A DNA stretch of 37,647 nucleotides from Altererythrobacter sp. (GCA_023260985.1 JALRKY010000042.1:1-37647), one strand, 5' to 3'; positions 9,772-18,567 are shown, counted from the first letter of the stretch. Translations and numbers: made by a program. The notes: generated from the letters alone by a model not told the origin.

Positions 9772-10605
9772 TCAGTCGATGACGACTTCGGTGGACAACG
9801 CGGGTGTCGCCGCCTGCGCTGCGCGCTCGCGCAGCGCCTGAGCAGTGATCTCAACGTCGCGGATCATCACTTCCCGCTCCGCCAGCTTGGGCACTGGCTG
9901 CCCCCCCACAGTAATTGCAAAGGCATCGGGACGTCCGGTCCAGATGCGCGGTTCGCGTGCGTCGGTCGGCACTACAAAGCGTTCGCCCTTTGCCATAAGC
10001 TTCTGTTCGAGCCGCTGGCCACGAGCCTCGTAGAAGCTGACCCAAACGCCGTCTTCAAGCGCGGTGAAGACAACTTCATCGGGGGACGCAGCGGGCACGG
10101 TTGAAACCCCCGCTGCATTAGTTTGTGCACGCGCGGGCGGGCGCTCGTTTTCAGCCACGATCGGTGCAGGATCGGCACCGGGGGCAAAGAAGCGTGTGTA
10201 AAATGCATATACACCGATCGCCAGTAGCAGGACTGCGATCGCCGAGGCCCAGACCAGTCTTGGGGGCGGCACCTTGGCAGGATCGCCCGGCTCGAACCCT
10301 GGCGCATACGAGCTTCGTTGCGGGCCGCCCTGAGCCAGCTCCTCGCGGAGGTCGGCGAGCATCTGGTTCTCGTCCAGGCCCAATTCGCGGGCATAGGTGC
10401 GGGTGAAACCGATTGCATAGGTCCGCGCAGGCAGGTCGGCGAAATCGCCACGTTCAATAATCTCGATATGGCGCAGCGCTATGCGCGTCCGCTCAGCCAT
10501 ATCGGCGAGCGAAAGCTTTTGCTCCTCACGCGCTCGCCGAAGCTTTTGGGCGACACCTTGGAGCGGCAATTCTTCGTCGCGCGAGACGATCTCTTCCTCA
10601 TCCAT
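9772..10605 (-). CDS. RodZ-like membrane protein (HTH plus DUF4115)
   Basis: 277 residues from the ATG at 10605; an upstream in-frame start would add a Cys/Gly-rich tail of 21 residues with no family look. Residues about 16-85 form the Cro/C1-like helix-turn-helix of RodZ proteins (QKLRRAREEQKLSLADMAE, then the conserved ARTYAIGFTRTYA). One membrane helix lies at about 116-136, after which the periplasmic part carries the DUF4115 beta-domain (VVFTALEDGVWVSFYEA). RodZ anchors MreB filaments to the membrane and supports rod shape. The gene stands between ptsP and the YbgF-like gene on the same strand; 140 bases separate it from the latter. Confidence 0.85.
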   Translation of the reverse strand: MDEEEIVSRDEELPLQGVAQKLRRAREEQKLSLADMAERTRIALRHIEIIERGDFADLPARTYAIGFTRTYARELGLDENQMLADLREELAQGGPQRSSYAPGFEPGDPAKVPPPRLVWASAIAVLLLAIGVYAFYTRFFAPGADPAPIVAENERPPARAQTNAAGVSTVPAASPDEVVFTALEDGVWVSFYEARGQRLEQKLMAKGERFVVPTDAREPRIWTGRPDAFAITVGGQPVPKLAEREVMIRDVEITAQALRERAAQAATPALSTEVVID

Positions 10606-10741
10606 GGCCTTGCGACCCGTGTTTCCCGTGGCAGCACAACACCTTCCTGCCGGGGCTGTCAAGCGCACAGGGTCCTCACAAACGCCCGATCAGGACGAGC
10701 TGTCCTGCATTTGGGGTCAATGATTCCGCAGCCTGTCCGAC

Positions 10742-13012
10742 TCAGTCGGTTTCGATGTCGCGCTGCTCGGCCCATGCCTGGATTTCGTTCCGCAGGTTTA
10801 CCGCGGGATCGAACAGCCAAGCGTTCATTGCGGCGGTGATTTCTCCTAGATCCACCTTCCGCACCAGCTCTTTGATCGGGCCAACCGCCGCGGGAGTGAT
10901 CGAAAGACGGCGGAAGCCGATACCGAGAAGCGCCAGCGCTTCAAGCCTGCGCCCGCCCATTTCACCGCACACACCCAGCTCTACCTGCTGGCCAACCATC
11001 GCCTGCGAAACGCGGCGCAGGAACCGCAGGATCGAGGGACTGAGCCAGTCATAGCGTTCGGCCAGTTTGGGATTGGCCCGATCGGCTGCAAACAGGAACT
11101 GCGTGAGATCGTTGGTGCCGACCGAAAGGAACTGGATACGCGGCAGCAGGATGTCGAGCACTTCGGCCAACGCAGGCACTTCAAGCATAGCGCCGAAGCG
11201 GATCGAACCCGGCAGCAGCTTCTTCTTTGTACGGAAATAGGCAAGCTGGTCGTCGAAGACCTGCTTGGCAGCATCGAACTCCCACGGTTCCGACACCATC
11301 GGGAACATCACATAGAGATCGCGCCCTGCTGCAGCCTCGAGAAGCGCACGCGCCTGCACCTTGAGCAGGCCCTCGCGTTCCAGCGCCAGCCGCAAGGCCC
11401 GCCACCCCATCGCCGGGTTCTCATCATGCTCGGCATGTTCGGACTGCAGATAGGGCACGGCCTTGTCGCCGCCGATATCGACCGTCCGGAAGATTACCGG
11501 CTTGTCGCCCGCCGCATCGAGCACGTCGCGATAGAGCCGTGTCTGGCGCTCGCGCTGGGGCAAGGTGGCCGAAACTAGGAACTGGAACTCGGTACGGAAC
11601 AGCCCGACCCCGTCGGCACCAGTCATCGCCAGCGCCGAGATATCGTCACGCAGACCGGCATTGATCATCACCTGCACTCTCGTGCCGCACCGCGTGAAGG
11701 GTTCGACATCGCGCAGTTTGGCATAGGCGGCCTGCTTTTCGCGCGTCTTCGCGAAGCGTTCGTCAAAAGCGGCCGTGACCTGCGGCGAAGGACGGATCGT
11801 CGCGGTCGAATTGTCCGCATCGAGCAGAATTTCGTCGCCATCGCGTATAATCCCGCGAATGCCGCGTGCGCGGCCGAGTACGGGAATTCCCATGGCGCGC
11901 GCCACGATAACGACATGCGCGGTGAGTGAGCCTTCCTCGAGTATTACACCCTTGAGTCGGCGCCGATCATATTCGAGCAGTTCGGCCGGGCCGAGATTGC
12001 GCGCGATCAGGATCGAGTCTCGCGGCAGACCCTGTTGCGCGGCAGTGCCAAGCTGGCCTGAGACGATCCGCAGCAACCGGTTCGCCAGATCCTCAAGGTC
12101 GTGCATCCGGTCCGCGAGCAACGGGTCGTCGATTTCGCGCATGCGCATACGGGTACGCTGCTGCACACGCTCGATCGCGGCTTCGGCGGTGAGCCCGCTA
12201 TCGATCGCTTCATTGATGCGGCGGCTCCAGCCTTCGTCATAGGCGAACATCTTGTAGGTCTCGAGGACCTCTTCATGCTCGCCGCCCCCGCCGAATTCGG
12301 CCTGATTGGCCATGTTGTCGATCTGCTCGCGCATCTTGTCGAATGCGCGATAGACCCGCTGCCGCTCCGCCTCGATATCGTCGGCCATAACCTGATCGAT
12401 TGTGACGCGCGGTTGGTGATAGACTGCCTGTCCGGCGGCCAGTCCCTTGACCAGTGTCAGCCCGGTCACAGTCTGGGTGCCAGTTTGGCTCTCGGTGAGC
12501 CCCAGCGCCTCTTCCTCGTCGATCAACCCGGCATTCGCGATCAGTTCCGACAAGACCATGGCGGTGGTCTGCAGCGCTTCGATCTCGATGTCCTCGTAAC
12601 GCCGCGGGTCGACATGTTGGACGCACAGCACGCCCACCGCGCGCTCGCGATAGACGATAGGGACGCCGGCGAAGCTGTGATACTTCTCTTCGCCCGTTTC
12701 TGGGCGATACTGGAAGTCCGGATGCGCCTTTGCCTCGGCCAGGTTCAGCGTTTCGATATTGGCAGCGATAGTGCCGGTAAGGCCTTCGCCGATCGCCATG
12801 CGGGTGACGTGGACCGCACTCTTGTTGAGGCCGCGGGTCGCGAACAGTTCCAGCATGCCTTCGCGCAGCAGGTAGACCGAGCAGACCTCGCTATCGAGGC
12901 TTTGCCCGATGACGTCGACCACCTGGTCGAGCTTGCCCTGCGCACGGAGGCGCGACGCCATGACCTCGTGCAGGCGAGTGAGGATCAAACGAGCGGAAGC
13001 AGTGGCAGACAT
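10742..13012 (-). CDS. ptsP: Phosphoenolpyruvate-protein phosphotransferase PtsP (EI-Ntr)
   Basis: First enzyme of the nitrogen-related phosphotransferase system: it takes phosphate from PEP and passes it to NPr and on to EIIA-Ntr, a regulatory rather than a sugar-transport chain. The 756-residue protein has an N-terminal GAF domain (about 1-165), the EI N-terminal domain, the phosphohistidine domain with EGSLTAHVVIVARAMGIP (His366) and the PEP-binding TIM barrel (GADGVGLFRTEFQFL, NPAMGWRALRL, then CGEMGG). The GAF domain separates it from sugar EI. In related organisms this domain senses nitrogen state, for example by glutamine. NPr and EIIA-Ntr genes are not in the window. The RodZ-like gene follows after 136 bases. 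Confidence 0.95.
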   Translation of the reverse strand: MSATASARLILTRLHEVMASRLRAQGKLDQVVDVIGQSLDSEVCSVYLLREGMLELFATRGLNKSAVHVTRMAIGEGLTGTIAANIETLNLAEAKAHPDFQYRPETGEEKYHSFAGVPIVYRERAVGVLCVQHVDPRRYEDIEIEALQTTAMVLSELIANAGLIDEEEALGLTESQTGTQTVTGLTLVKGLAAGQAVYHQPRVTIDQVMADDIEAERQRVYRAFDKMREQIDNMANQAEFGGGGEHEEVLETYKMFAYDEGWSRRINEAIDSGLTAEAAIERVQQRTRMRMREIDDPLLADRMHDLEDLANRLLRIVSGQLGTAAQQGLPRDSILIARNLGPAELLEYDRRRLKGVILEEGSLTAHVVIVARAMGIPVLGRARGIRGIIRDGDEILLDADNSTATIRPSPQVTAAFDERFAKTREKQAAYAKLRDVEPFTRCGTRVQVMINAGLRDDISALAMTGADGVGLFRTEFQFLVSATLPQRERQTRLYRDVLDAAGDKPVIFRTVDIGGDKAVPYLQSEHAEHDENPAMGWRALRLALEREGLLKVQARALLEAAAGRDLYVMFPMVSEPWEFDAAKQVFDDQLAYFRTKKKLLPGSIRFGAMLEVPALAEVLDILLPRIQFLSVGTNDLTQFLFAADRANPKLAERYDWLSPSILRFLRRVSQAMVGQQVELGVCGEMGGRRLEALALLGIGFRRLSITPAAVGPIKELVRKVDLGEITAAMNAWLFDPAVNLRNEIQAWAEQRDIETD

Positions 13013-13037
13013 CGGCCTTACCTATAGCAGCTTGGGC

Positions 13038-13064
13038 GCAATGCAAAACGGCACATTGCATCGC
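13038..13064. promoter_or_regulatory. Inverted repeat upstream of ptsP
   Basis: GCAATGCAA (13038-13046) and TTGCATCGC (13056-13064) form arms that match at eight of nine positions around a 9-base spacer. The element lies 26 bases before the ptsP start on the minus strand. It could be a protein-binding site or a leader hairpin; nothing in the sequence decides between them. Confidence 0.35.
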
Positions 13065-13115
13065 CTGCACAGGCCAGGCGGCGATCGCAGTTCAGGGGTG
13101 AAACGGACGCGCCGT

Positions 13116-13271
13116 TCAGGTGGCGGCGAGTTCTTCCTTGATGCGCAACTTGTGCTTCTTGAGTTGCTGGACCATCGCAAGATCGGGCGCGGGCCGGTTC
13201 ATTTCCTCGCTAAGACGGGCTTCGAGACCGGCATGTTTGGATTGCAGCGCTTGGACGTGCGACGTTTCCAT
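13116..13271 (-). CDS. Small YdcH family protein (DUF465)
   Basis: 51 residues starting METSHVQALQ, a single alpha-helical unit with the family ending LKKHKLRIKEEL. The ATG at 13271 is set by a strong AGAGGAG seven bases upstream; an upstream in-frame start at 13343 would pass through this ribosome binding site and is rejected. DUF465/YdcH proteins are small coiled-coil proteins common in alphaproteobacteria; their function is not settled. It lies head to head with a second member of the same family, so the 167 bases between them probably hold both promoters. Confidence 0.85.
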   Translation of the reverse strand: METSHVQALQSKHAGLEARLSEEMNRPAPDLAMVQQLKKHKLRIKEELAAT

Positions 13272-13438
13272 CAAGGTTCTCCTCTGTGGGTTAATCACAG
13301 GAGCGACTCGCCCAGGCGCGGACGAGCCACGAATTGTCATCAAATCATAATATCCCTATCTTGAAAAGACCGGCCGACCCCCTATTCGGCACGTAACACC
13401 CGTCGCGCGAGCCAAAGATATTTTCGGGAGGCACTTGA

Positions 13439-13636
13439 TTGACCGAGCAGGAGTTTCGCAAGCGGCTCGAACTGCTGCGTACCGAGCATCGCGATCTGGA
13501 TGCCGCGATTACCGCGCTGACTGAAGCCGGATCTCAAGACCAGCTGCAGATCGCTCGCCTGAAGAAGCGGAAGCTCAGGTTGAAGGACCAGATCGCACTG
13601 ATCGAAGACACGTTGCTGCCCGATATCATAGCGTGA
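13439..13636 (+). CDS. Small YdcH family protein (DUF465), second copy
   Basis: 65 residues, MTEQEFRKRL to LLPDIIA, predicted as one long helix pair. The segment LKKRKLRLKDQI matches LKKHKLRIKEEL of the neighbour on the opposite strand, so the two are paralogues. The start is TTG at 13439: GGGAGG at 13426-13431 is placed seven bases before it and no in-frame ATG exists. Function unknown. Confidence 0.8.
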   Translation: MTEQEFRKRLELLRTEHRDLDAAITALTEAGSQDQLQIARLKKRKLRLKDQIALIEDTLLPDIIA

Positions 13637-13866
13637 TCGCAGGGGGCTGCGCGTGCCGCCGGGCTGTATCCCCACATCGTAAATCACCTAGCGGCAGATG
13701 GATGCATCGCCAGCATCGAACATGCCGAAATACCGAGTTTTTTAGCGTCTCGTTGGTTAATGCCGCGAGCCGATCCGTGCCGGCTTGGGACAATGGCCTG
13801 AGAAGTGGCGGAGAATATGGTTGCTGCTGTGGACCATGGGCCAATCACGGGATTAGCGGTGTCTCC

Positions 13867-14325
13867 ATGGTTCGTACCGCTAGCCTATCACGACTGATCA
13901 TTGAATCGCTTTACAGTGAAGCCCTGCTGCTCGCCGATGAAGTGCGTTCGGTGTTTGCGCTGGGAATGGGCGAGCCTGCGACCGACACCAGCGACCAGCT
14001 GCGACTGGCACTATCGAGCGAAGGGCTTCGCGCCAGGACGCGCGTTATGCACATCCTTGCATGGCTGCTCAACCAGCGTGCCTTTTTCGCAGGCGAACTC
14101 AACGAAGCCCAGCTGCGGCGCCATGGGCGGCTGCCGGACGATCGCCCTTCGCGCCCAGAGGATCTCGAACTACTCGAGCATGGCACGCGCGACCTGATCG
14201 ACGACACGATCCGGCTTCACCGCCGTATCGCCCGGCTTGACCAGGCATGGGTCGAACGCTTCGATCTACAGCCGGTGGTGCACAATATGCACGAACGGCT
14301 CGGTCGCGCACTTAGCCAGCGCTAA
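13867..14325 (+). CDS. DUF1465 family protein
   Basis: 152 residues from MVRTASLSRLIIESLYSEALLLADE. The sequence is helical and charged, with AREVM-like helices and ending VVHNMHERLGRALSQR. It fits the DUF1465 family of alphaproteobacteria, whose function is not known. The frame is open upstream to 13633, but that part is Cys/Gly/Arg-rich and lacks family likeness, so I start at ATG 13867; the ribosome binding site is weak. The gene converges on glpK with 19 bases between stops. The 230 bases before it hold no gene I can recognise. Confidence 0.7.
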   Translation: MVRTASLSRLIIESLYSEALLLADEVRSVFALGMGEPATDTSDQLRLALSSEGLRARTRVMHILAWLLNQRAFFAGELNEAQLRRHGRLPDDRPSRPEDLELLEHGTRDLIDDTIRLHRRIARLDQAWVERFDLQPVVHNMHERLGRALSQR

Positions 14326-14344
14326 TTCGACGAAATCTCACATC

Positions 14345-15814
14345 TCAGACTGCTGCCAGCGCGGCATGCCAACGCGCCAGCCGCTCGTTCCGGACCTCTG
14401 GCATCATCTCCGGCACAAAGCTGCGCACATCGCCTCGCATGACAGAAGCGGCGGTTCGCAAGTCAGGATGTATCCCGGCTCCGGTTGCAGCCAGCATCGC
14501 CGTGCCCAGCGCGGTCGTTTCGACGAAATCGGGCCGCTCAACCGGCAGACCGAGCATATCGGCGAGATCCTGAGCCATCCAGTTATTGGCGCTCATCCCG
14601 CCGTCGATCCGCAATGTGGCCCAGCCTGCGCCGTCCGCCGCGAATGCCTCGGCAAGGTCATGCGTCTGGTGCGCCATAGCCTCCAGCGCAGCGCGCGCCA
14701 GTTCGGCCTTGCCGCTGGCAAAGCTGAGGCCGGTTATCACCCCGCGCGCTTCTGCCCGCCAATGCGGCGCGCCAAGACCAGTGAGCGCGGGCACGATCGT
14801 TACTCCGCCGCTGTCAGGGATCGAGCGGGCGAGCGCTTCGGTCTGCGCAGCGACATCGACGATACCGATTGAATCGCGCAGCCATTGCACTAGGCTGCCC
14901 GCGACGAAGACCGAGCCTTCGAGCGCATAAATGCGCTGCCCGTCCAATTGATAAAGCACCGTGCCCAGCAGGCGATTGGCCGAGGCGGGAATTTCGCGGC
15001 CCTTATTGGTCAGCACGAAAGCGCCGGTGCCGAATGTCGCCTTGGTTTCTCCCGTGGAAAGGCAAGCCTGCCCAATCGTGGCGGCCTGCTGGTCGCCTGC
15101 GAGGCCGGTGATCGGGATCTCGCGCCCAAGCCATTCGGCCCGTGCCAATCCCATCTCGCCCGCATTGTCGATCACTTGCGGCAAGGCGCCATCCGGCACG
15201 CTAAACAATTCACATAGCCCCTCGTCGAAGCCCACCCCGCCCAGTTCCATCAGCAGTGTTCGGCTGGCATTGCTGGCATCGGAGACATGCGCGCCGCCAG
15301 TGAGCTTGAAGACAAGCCAGCTTTCGACGGTGCCCAGCGCCAGCCTGCCCGCTTCCGACGCGCCGCGCACCGCCGCGTCATTATCGAGCAGCCAGCGCAT
15401 CTTGGTGCCTGAGAAATAGGGATCTAGCAGCAGCCCGGTGCGGCGCTGCACTTCCGCTTCATGCCCGGCCTCGCGCAGGTTCGCACAGAAATCAGCGGTC
15501 CGGCGGTCCTGCCACACGATGGCACGGGCGAGCGGTTCAGCGTTCGCGCGGTCCCACGCCACCACCGTTTCGCGCTGGTTGGTGATGCCGATGCAAGCGA
15601 TCCGGTCCGCACCACCTGCCTTTTCGGTCACATGGCGCGCGCAGGCGAGCGTCTTGTCCCAGATCTCGGCAGCGTCATGTTCGACCCAGCCGGGCGTAGG
15701 GTAATGCTGAGTGAGTTCTTGCTGCGCGACACCTTTGAGCGCGCCGCCACGATCGAACAGCATCGCACGGGTCGATGTCGTCCCCTCGTCGAGCACCAGG
15801 ATAAGTTCACTCAC
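14345..15814 (-). CDS. glpK: Glycerol kinase
   Basis: Phosphorylates glycerol to sn-glycerol 3-phosphate with ATP in the cytoplasm. The 489-residue protein belongs to the FGGY kinases. It shows the N-terminal phosphate loop DEGTTSTRA, the glycerol-binding WVEHDAAEIW, ITNQRET, WQDRRT, then GDQQAATIGQ, FGTGAFVLTN and the C-terminal adenosine motif RIDGGMSANNW. The start is GTG at 15814 with GGAG six bases upstream; the frame runs on to 15967 but the extra residues look non-coding. No glpF or glpD is adjacent, so the gene stands alone here. Confidence 0.95.
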   Translation of the reverse strand: MSELILVLDEGTTSTRAMLFDRGGALKGVAQQELTQHYPTPGWVEHDAAEIWDKTLACARHVTEKAGGADRIACIGITNQRETVVAWDRANAEPLARAIVWQDRRTADFCANLREAGHEAEVQRRTGLLLDPYFSGTKMRWLLDNDAAVRGASEAGRLALGTVESWLVFKLTGGAHVSDASNASRTLLMELGGVGFDEGLCELFSVPDGALPQVIDNAGEMGLARAEWLGREIPITGLAGDQQAATIGQACLSTGETKATFGTGAFVLTNKGREIPASANRLLGTVLYQLDGQRIYALEGSVFVAGSLVQWLRDSIGIVDVAAQTEALARSIPDSGGVTIVPALTGLGAPHWRAEARGVITGLSFASGKAELARAALEAMAHQTHDLAEAFAADGAGWATLRIDGGMSANNWMAQDLADMLGLPVERPDFVETTALGTAMLAATGAGIHPDLRTAASVMRGDVRSFVPEMMPEVRNERLARWHAALAAV

Positions 15815-15942
15815 GTTTTTCTCCGCGCTACCGCTTCGCCACTTGAGCGCTAATCCGGTCGCGAAGCGACCGCAAGGGTGCCAAAGACTCCTGGCGCCCG
15901 CCCGCAGCGACCATAAGGGGGCGAGGAAAGCCAAGTGAGCGG

Positions 15943-16863
15943 ATGCGAGCACAGGCGCTTGAGGCAAAGCAAGAACACGCCCATATGCAAGCCATGGCGT
16001 TACCTCTAAAGCCGTGGCCCACCGGGATGGCCGAACAATGCGAACCGCTTGTGCGGCGCGTGCTCGCGCCCAATCCCTCGCCCTATACGTACACCGGCAC
16101 GCAGACCTATATCGTAGGCAATGCCGGCGATGTGGCGGTGATCGATCCCGGCCCGGCGGACGAAGCGCATATCAATGCGATTTTGGCGGCGATCGGTGAA
16201 GCCAAAATAGTCGCGATCATGTGCACGCACACGCACCGCGACCATTCACCGGCTGCCGCGCCGCTCTCGGAGCGCACGGACGCGCCTGTGGTGGGCTGCG
16301 CGCCGCTGGTCATCGAAAGCGATCTGCCGCGCAGTGACGAAGCCTTCGACACCACCTACGCCCCCGATCGCGTGCTCGAGGATGGCGAGGCAATGACCGG
16401 CACTGGCTGGACCCTGCGCGCGGTGCATACGCCGGGGCACACGTCGAACCATCTGTGCTTCGAGCTCGAGGAAAGCGGCGCACTGTTCACCGGCGATCAT
16501 GTGATGGGCTGGTCGACCAGCGTGGTGATTCCGCCCGACGGAGACATGGGCGATTACATGAAGAGCCTCGAAAAGCTGCAGGCGCGCGAGGACCGTGTCT
16601 ATTATTCGGCGCATGGCGAGCCGATCGAAAAGCCGCGTCAACTGGTGCGGGGGATGATGGGCCATCGCCGCCAGCGCGAAAACCAGATCCTGCGGCTACT
16701 GAGCGAGCGAGCGCGCGAGATCCCAGAATTCATTCCCGAAATGTACAAGGGCCTCGACGAACGGCTGGTTGGGGCCGCGCAGATGAGCGTCACTGCGCAT
16801 CTGCTCGACCTGGAAAAGCGCGGGTTGGTCTTACGCGAAGAATCGGTTTGGCGAGCGGTCTGA
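15943..16863 (+). CDS. Metallo-beta-lactamase-fold hydrolase with winged-helix tail (LACTB2-like)
   Basis: 306 residues. The zinc-binding signature THTHRDH (95-101) is followed by HTPGHTSNH, FTGDH and YYSAHGEPI, giving a complete di-metal site. The last 70 residues (RRQRENQILRLL to DLEKRGLVL) form the short winged-helix often fused behind such domains, as in LACTB2-type enzymes. Family members include RNases and thioester hydrolases; the substrate cannot be told. The ATG at 15943 has no convincing ribosome binding site, and ATG codons at 15985, 15994 and 16027 are alternatives. It is divergent from glpK and ends four bases from the remnant gene on the other strand. Confidence 0.85.
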   Translation: MRAQALEAKQEHAHMQAMALPLKPWPTGMAEQCEPLVRRVLAPNPSPYTYTGTQTYIVGNAGDVAVIDPGPADEAHINAILAAIGEAKIVAIMCTHTHRDHSPAAAPLSERTDAPVVGCAPLVIESDLPRSDEAFDTTYAPDRVLEDGEAMTGTGWTLRAVHTPGHTSNHLCFELEESGALFTGDHVMGWSTSVVIPPDGDMGDYMKSLEKLQAREDRVYYSAHGEPIEKPRQLVRGMMGHRRQRENQILRLLSERAREIPEFIPEMYKGLDERLVGAAQMSVTAHLLDLEKRGLVLREESVWRAV

Positions 16864-16866
16864 AGA

Positions 16867-17455
16867 TCAGGTTTGCTGCCCCGAGTATTCCCCTTCCACG
16901 AACTCATCCCGCAACGCGAACTTCTGGATCTTTCCCGAACCAGTAAGTGGATATTCGTTTACCCATATCCAATGCGATGGCGTCTTGTGTGGTGCCCGCC
17001 GCTCACGAATCAAAGCCTTGAGTTCGTTCATTGCTGGCGTCAGCATATCGTCTTTCGTGCGCAAAAAACAGGCGACGACCTCTCCCCATTTCTCATCGGG
17101 GGTGCCTGCAACTGCCACTTCCGCCACGGCTGGATGCTCAAGCATCGCGTTCTCGATCTCCGCCAGAAAGAGGTTCTCCCCGCCGCGAATGATCATATCT
17201 GACACACGCCCCGTGATCTTCAGGTAGCCGCGCGAATCCATCGTTCCCAGGTCTCCGGGATGGAGCCATCCCTCGGCATCGATCGTCTTGGCCGTCGCTT
17301 CAGGATTGTCGTTGTATCCCGCCATGACATTGTAGCCGGGCATGCAGATCTCACCCTGCATGCCGACCGGACAGACACTGCTGTCGCGCGGATCGCGGAT
17401 CGATGCTTCAATATGGGCGATGGGCTGACCGAACAGGTCGTGGCGGGCACGCCCG
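16867..17455 (-). pseudogene. C-terminal remnant of an AMP-binding acyl-CoA synthetase
   Basis: About 190 residues match the C-terminal end of AMP-forming acyl-CoA synthetases: PVGMQGEICMPGYNVMAGY, then GWLHPGDLG, GYLKITGRVSDMIIRGGEN, and the catalytic-lysine motif GSGKIQKFALRD near the end. Likeness starts near FGQPIAHIEA. The frame continues upstream to 17673 with a His/Gln/Arg-rich stretch unlike the family and reaching into nadA on the other strand. The ATP-binding P-loop and most of the N-terminal domain (some 350 residues) are missing, so it cannot be an active enzyme. The remaining part has no frameshift, which suggests a fairly recent deletion. Confidence 0.85.
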
Positions 17456-17529
17456 GCGCCGAACGCCCGATGGAAGCCTTTATGCCCCCCGGCTTTACGA
17501 TGTAGCACCAGCTGAAACGCGCTCGCAAA

Positions 17530-17564
17530 TTGCCGCTGGCGCCCTATATGGATGCCAGCGGCAA
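17530..17564. promoter_or_regulatory. Perfect 11-bp inverted repeat upstream of nadA
   Basis: TTGCCGCTGGC (17530-17540) and GCCAGCGGCAA (17554-17564) are exact inverted copies around 13 bases, ending 16 bases before the nadA start. There is no T-run on either side, so it is not an ordinary intrinsic terminator. It may be the operator of an NAD-responsive repressor or a leader hairpin; the role is inference. Confidence 0.5.
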
Positions 17565-17580
17565 CTGACTGGATTGATTG

Positions 17581-18567
17581 ATGAGCGTCGAGACCAAAGT
17601 CCCAACCGGCAAAGATCTGCTGACCGAGATCGATCGCCTGCGCAAAGAGCGCAACGCGGTGATCCTGGCACATTATTACCAGACAGCCGATATCCAGGAC
17701 ATCGCCGACTTCGTGGGGGATTCGCTTGAGCTCAGCCGCAAGGCGGCCGAAACCGACGCCGTTGTGATCGCCTTTTGCGGTGTCAAGTTCATGGCGGAGA
17801 CCGCCAAGATCCTAAGCCCCGACAAGATCGTGATCTTGCCCGATATGGACGCCGGCTGCAGCCTTGAAGACAGTTGCCCGCCCGAAAAGTTCAAGGCCTT
17901 TCGCGAGGCGCATCCCGATCACATTGCTCTGACCTACATCAACTGCTCGACCGAGGTAAAAGCGCTAAGTGACATCATCGTCACCAGTTCCAGTGCTGAG
18001 ACGATCCTTGCCCAGATCCCACCCGAACAGAAGATCATCTTTGGACCCGACCGGCACCTGGGCGGCTATCTCAGCCGCAAATTCGGGCGCGAGATGTTAC
18101 TGTGGCCGGGCGTGTGCATCGTGCACGAAGCCTTCAGCGAAACCGAGTTGCTTAAGCTTAAGGAGAAACATCCTGGAGCGCCGGTGGCTGCACACCCTGA
18201 ATGCCCACCCTCGATCATCGAACACGCCGACTATGTCGGATCGACCAGCGGCATATTGAAATTTGCCAAAGAATTCGGAGGCAACACGCTGATCGTGGCA
18301 ACTGAGCCGCACATCATCCACCAGATGGAAAAGGCGCTGCCCGAGAAGAACTTCATCGGCGCGCCCGGGGCAGACGGAAACTGCAGCTGCAACATCTGCC
18401 CCTATATGGCGCTCAACACGATGGAGAAGCTCTACGCCGCCTTGCGCGACCTCGAGCCACGCATCGAGATTGAAGAAAAGCTGCGTCTCGCCGCCAAGAA
18501 GAGCCTCGACCGGATGCTTGAAATGGCAGGCGGCACTGTCGGCAAGGGCGATCTGGGGAAGGTTTGA
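17581..18567 (+). CDS. nadA: Quinolinate synthase
   Basis: Condenses iminoaspartate with dihydroxyacetone phosphate to quinolinate in NAD synthesis; a cytoplasmic [4Fe-4S] enzyme. The 328 residues contain the NadA features: AHYYQ near residue 30, GCSLEDSCP (Cys93/Cys99), WPGVCIVHEAF (Cys179) and the C-terminal CSCNICPYM (Cys268, 270, 273), which supply the three cluster ligands. I use the ATG at 17581; a TTG directly before it is in frame. No good ribosome binding site is visible, but a perfect inverted repeat lies just upstream. nadB and nadC, often linked to nadA, are not in the window. Confidence 0.95.
   Translation: MSVETKVPTGKDLLTEIDRLRKERNAVILAHYYQTADIQDIADFVGDSLELSRKAAETDAVVIAFCGVKFMAETAKILSPDKIVILPDMDAGCSLEDSCPPEKFKAFREAHPDHIALTYINCSTEVKALSDIIVTSSSAETILAQIPPEQKIIFGPDRHLGGYLSRKFGREMLLWPGVCIVHEAFSETELLKLKEKHPGAPVAAHPECPPSIIEHADYVGSTSGILKFAKEFGGNTLIVATEPHIIHQMEKALPEKNFIGAPGADGNCSCNICPYMALNTMEKLYAALRDLEPRIEIEEKLRLAAKKSLDRMLEMAGGTVGKGDLGKV

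Noticed and set aside
12101..13027. 308-codon frame antisense to ptsP
   Set aside because: ptsP is unmistakable; the antisense protein has no recognisable features.
13637..13866. A possible small gene before the DUF1465 gene
   Set aside because: Frames here lack ribosome binding sites and have Cys/Arg-rich random composition.
15815..15967. A 51-residue N-terminal extension of glycerol kinase
   Set aside because: The GGAG-GTG at 15814 gives the family start, and the extension is Leu/Ala/Arg-rich with no homology to GlpK.
17530..17564. The nadA inverted repeat as an intrinsic terminator
   Set aside because: No run of T follows the stem on either strand.
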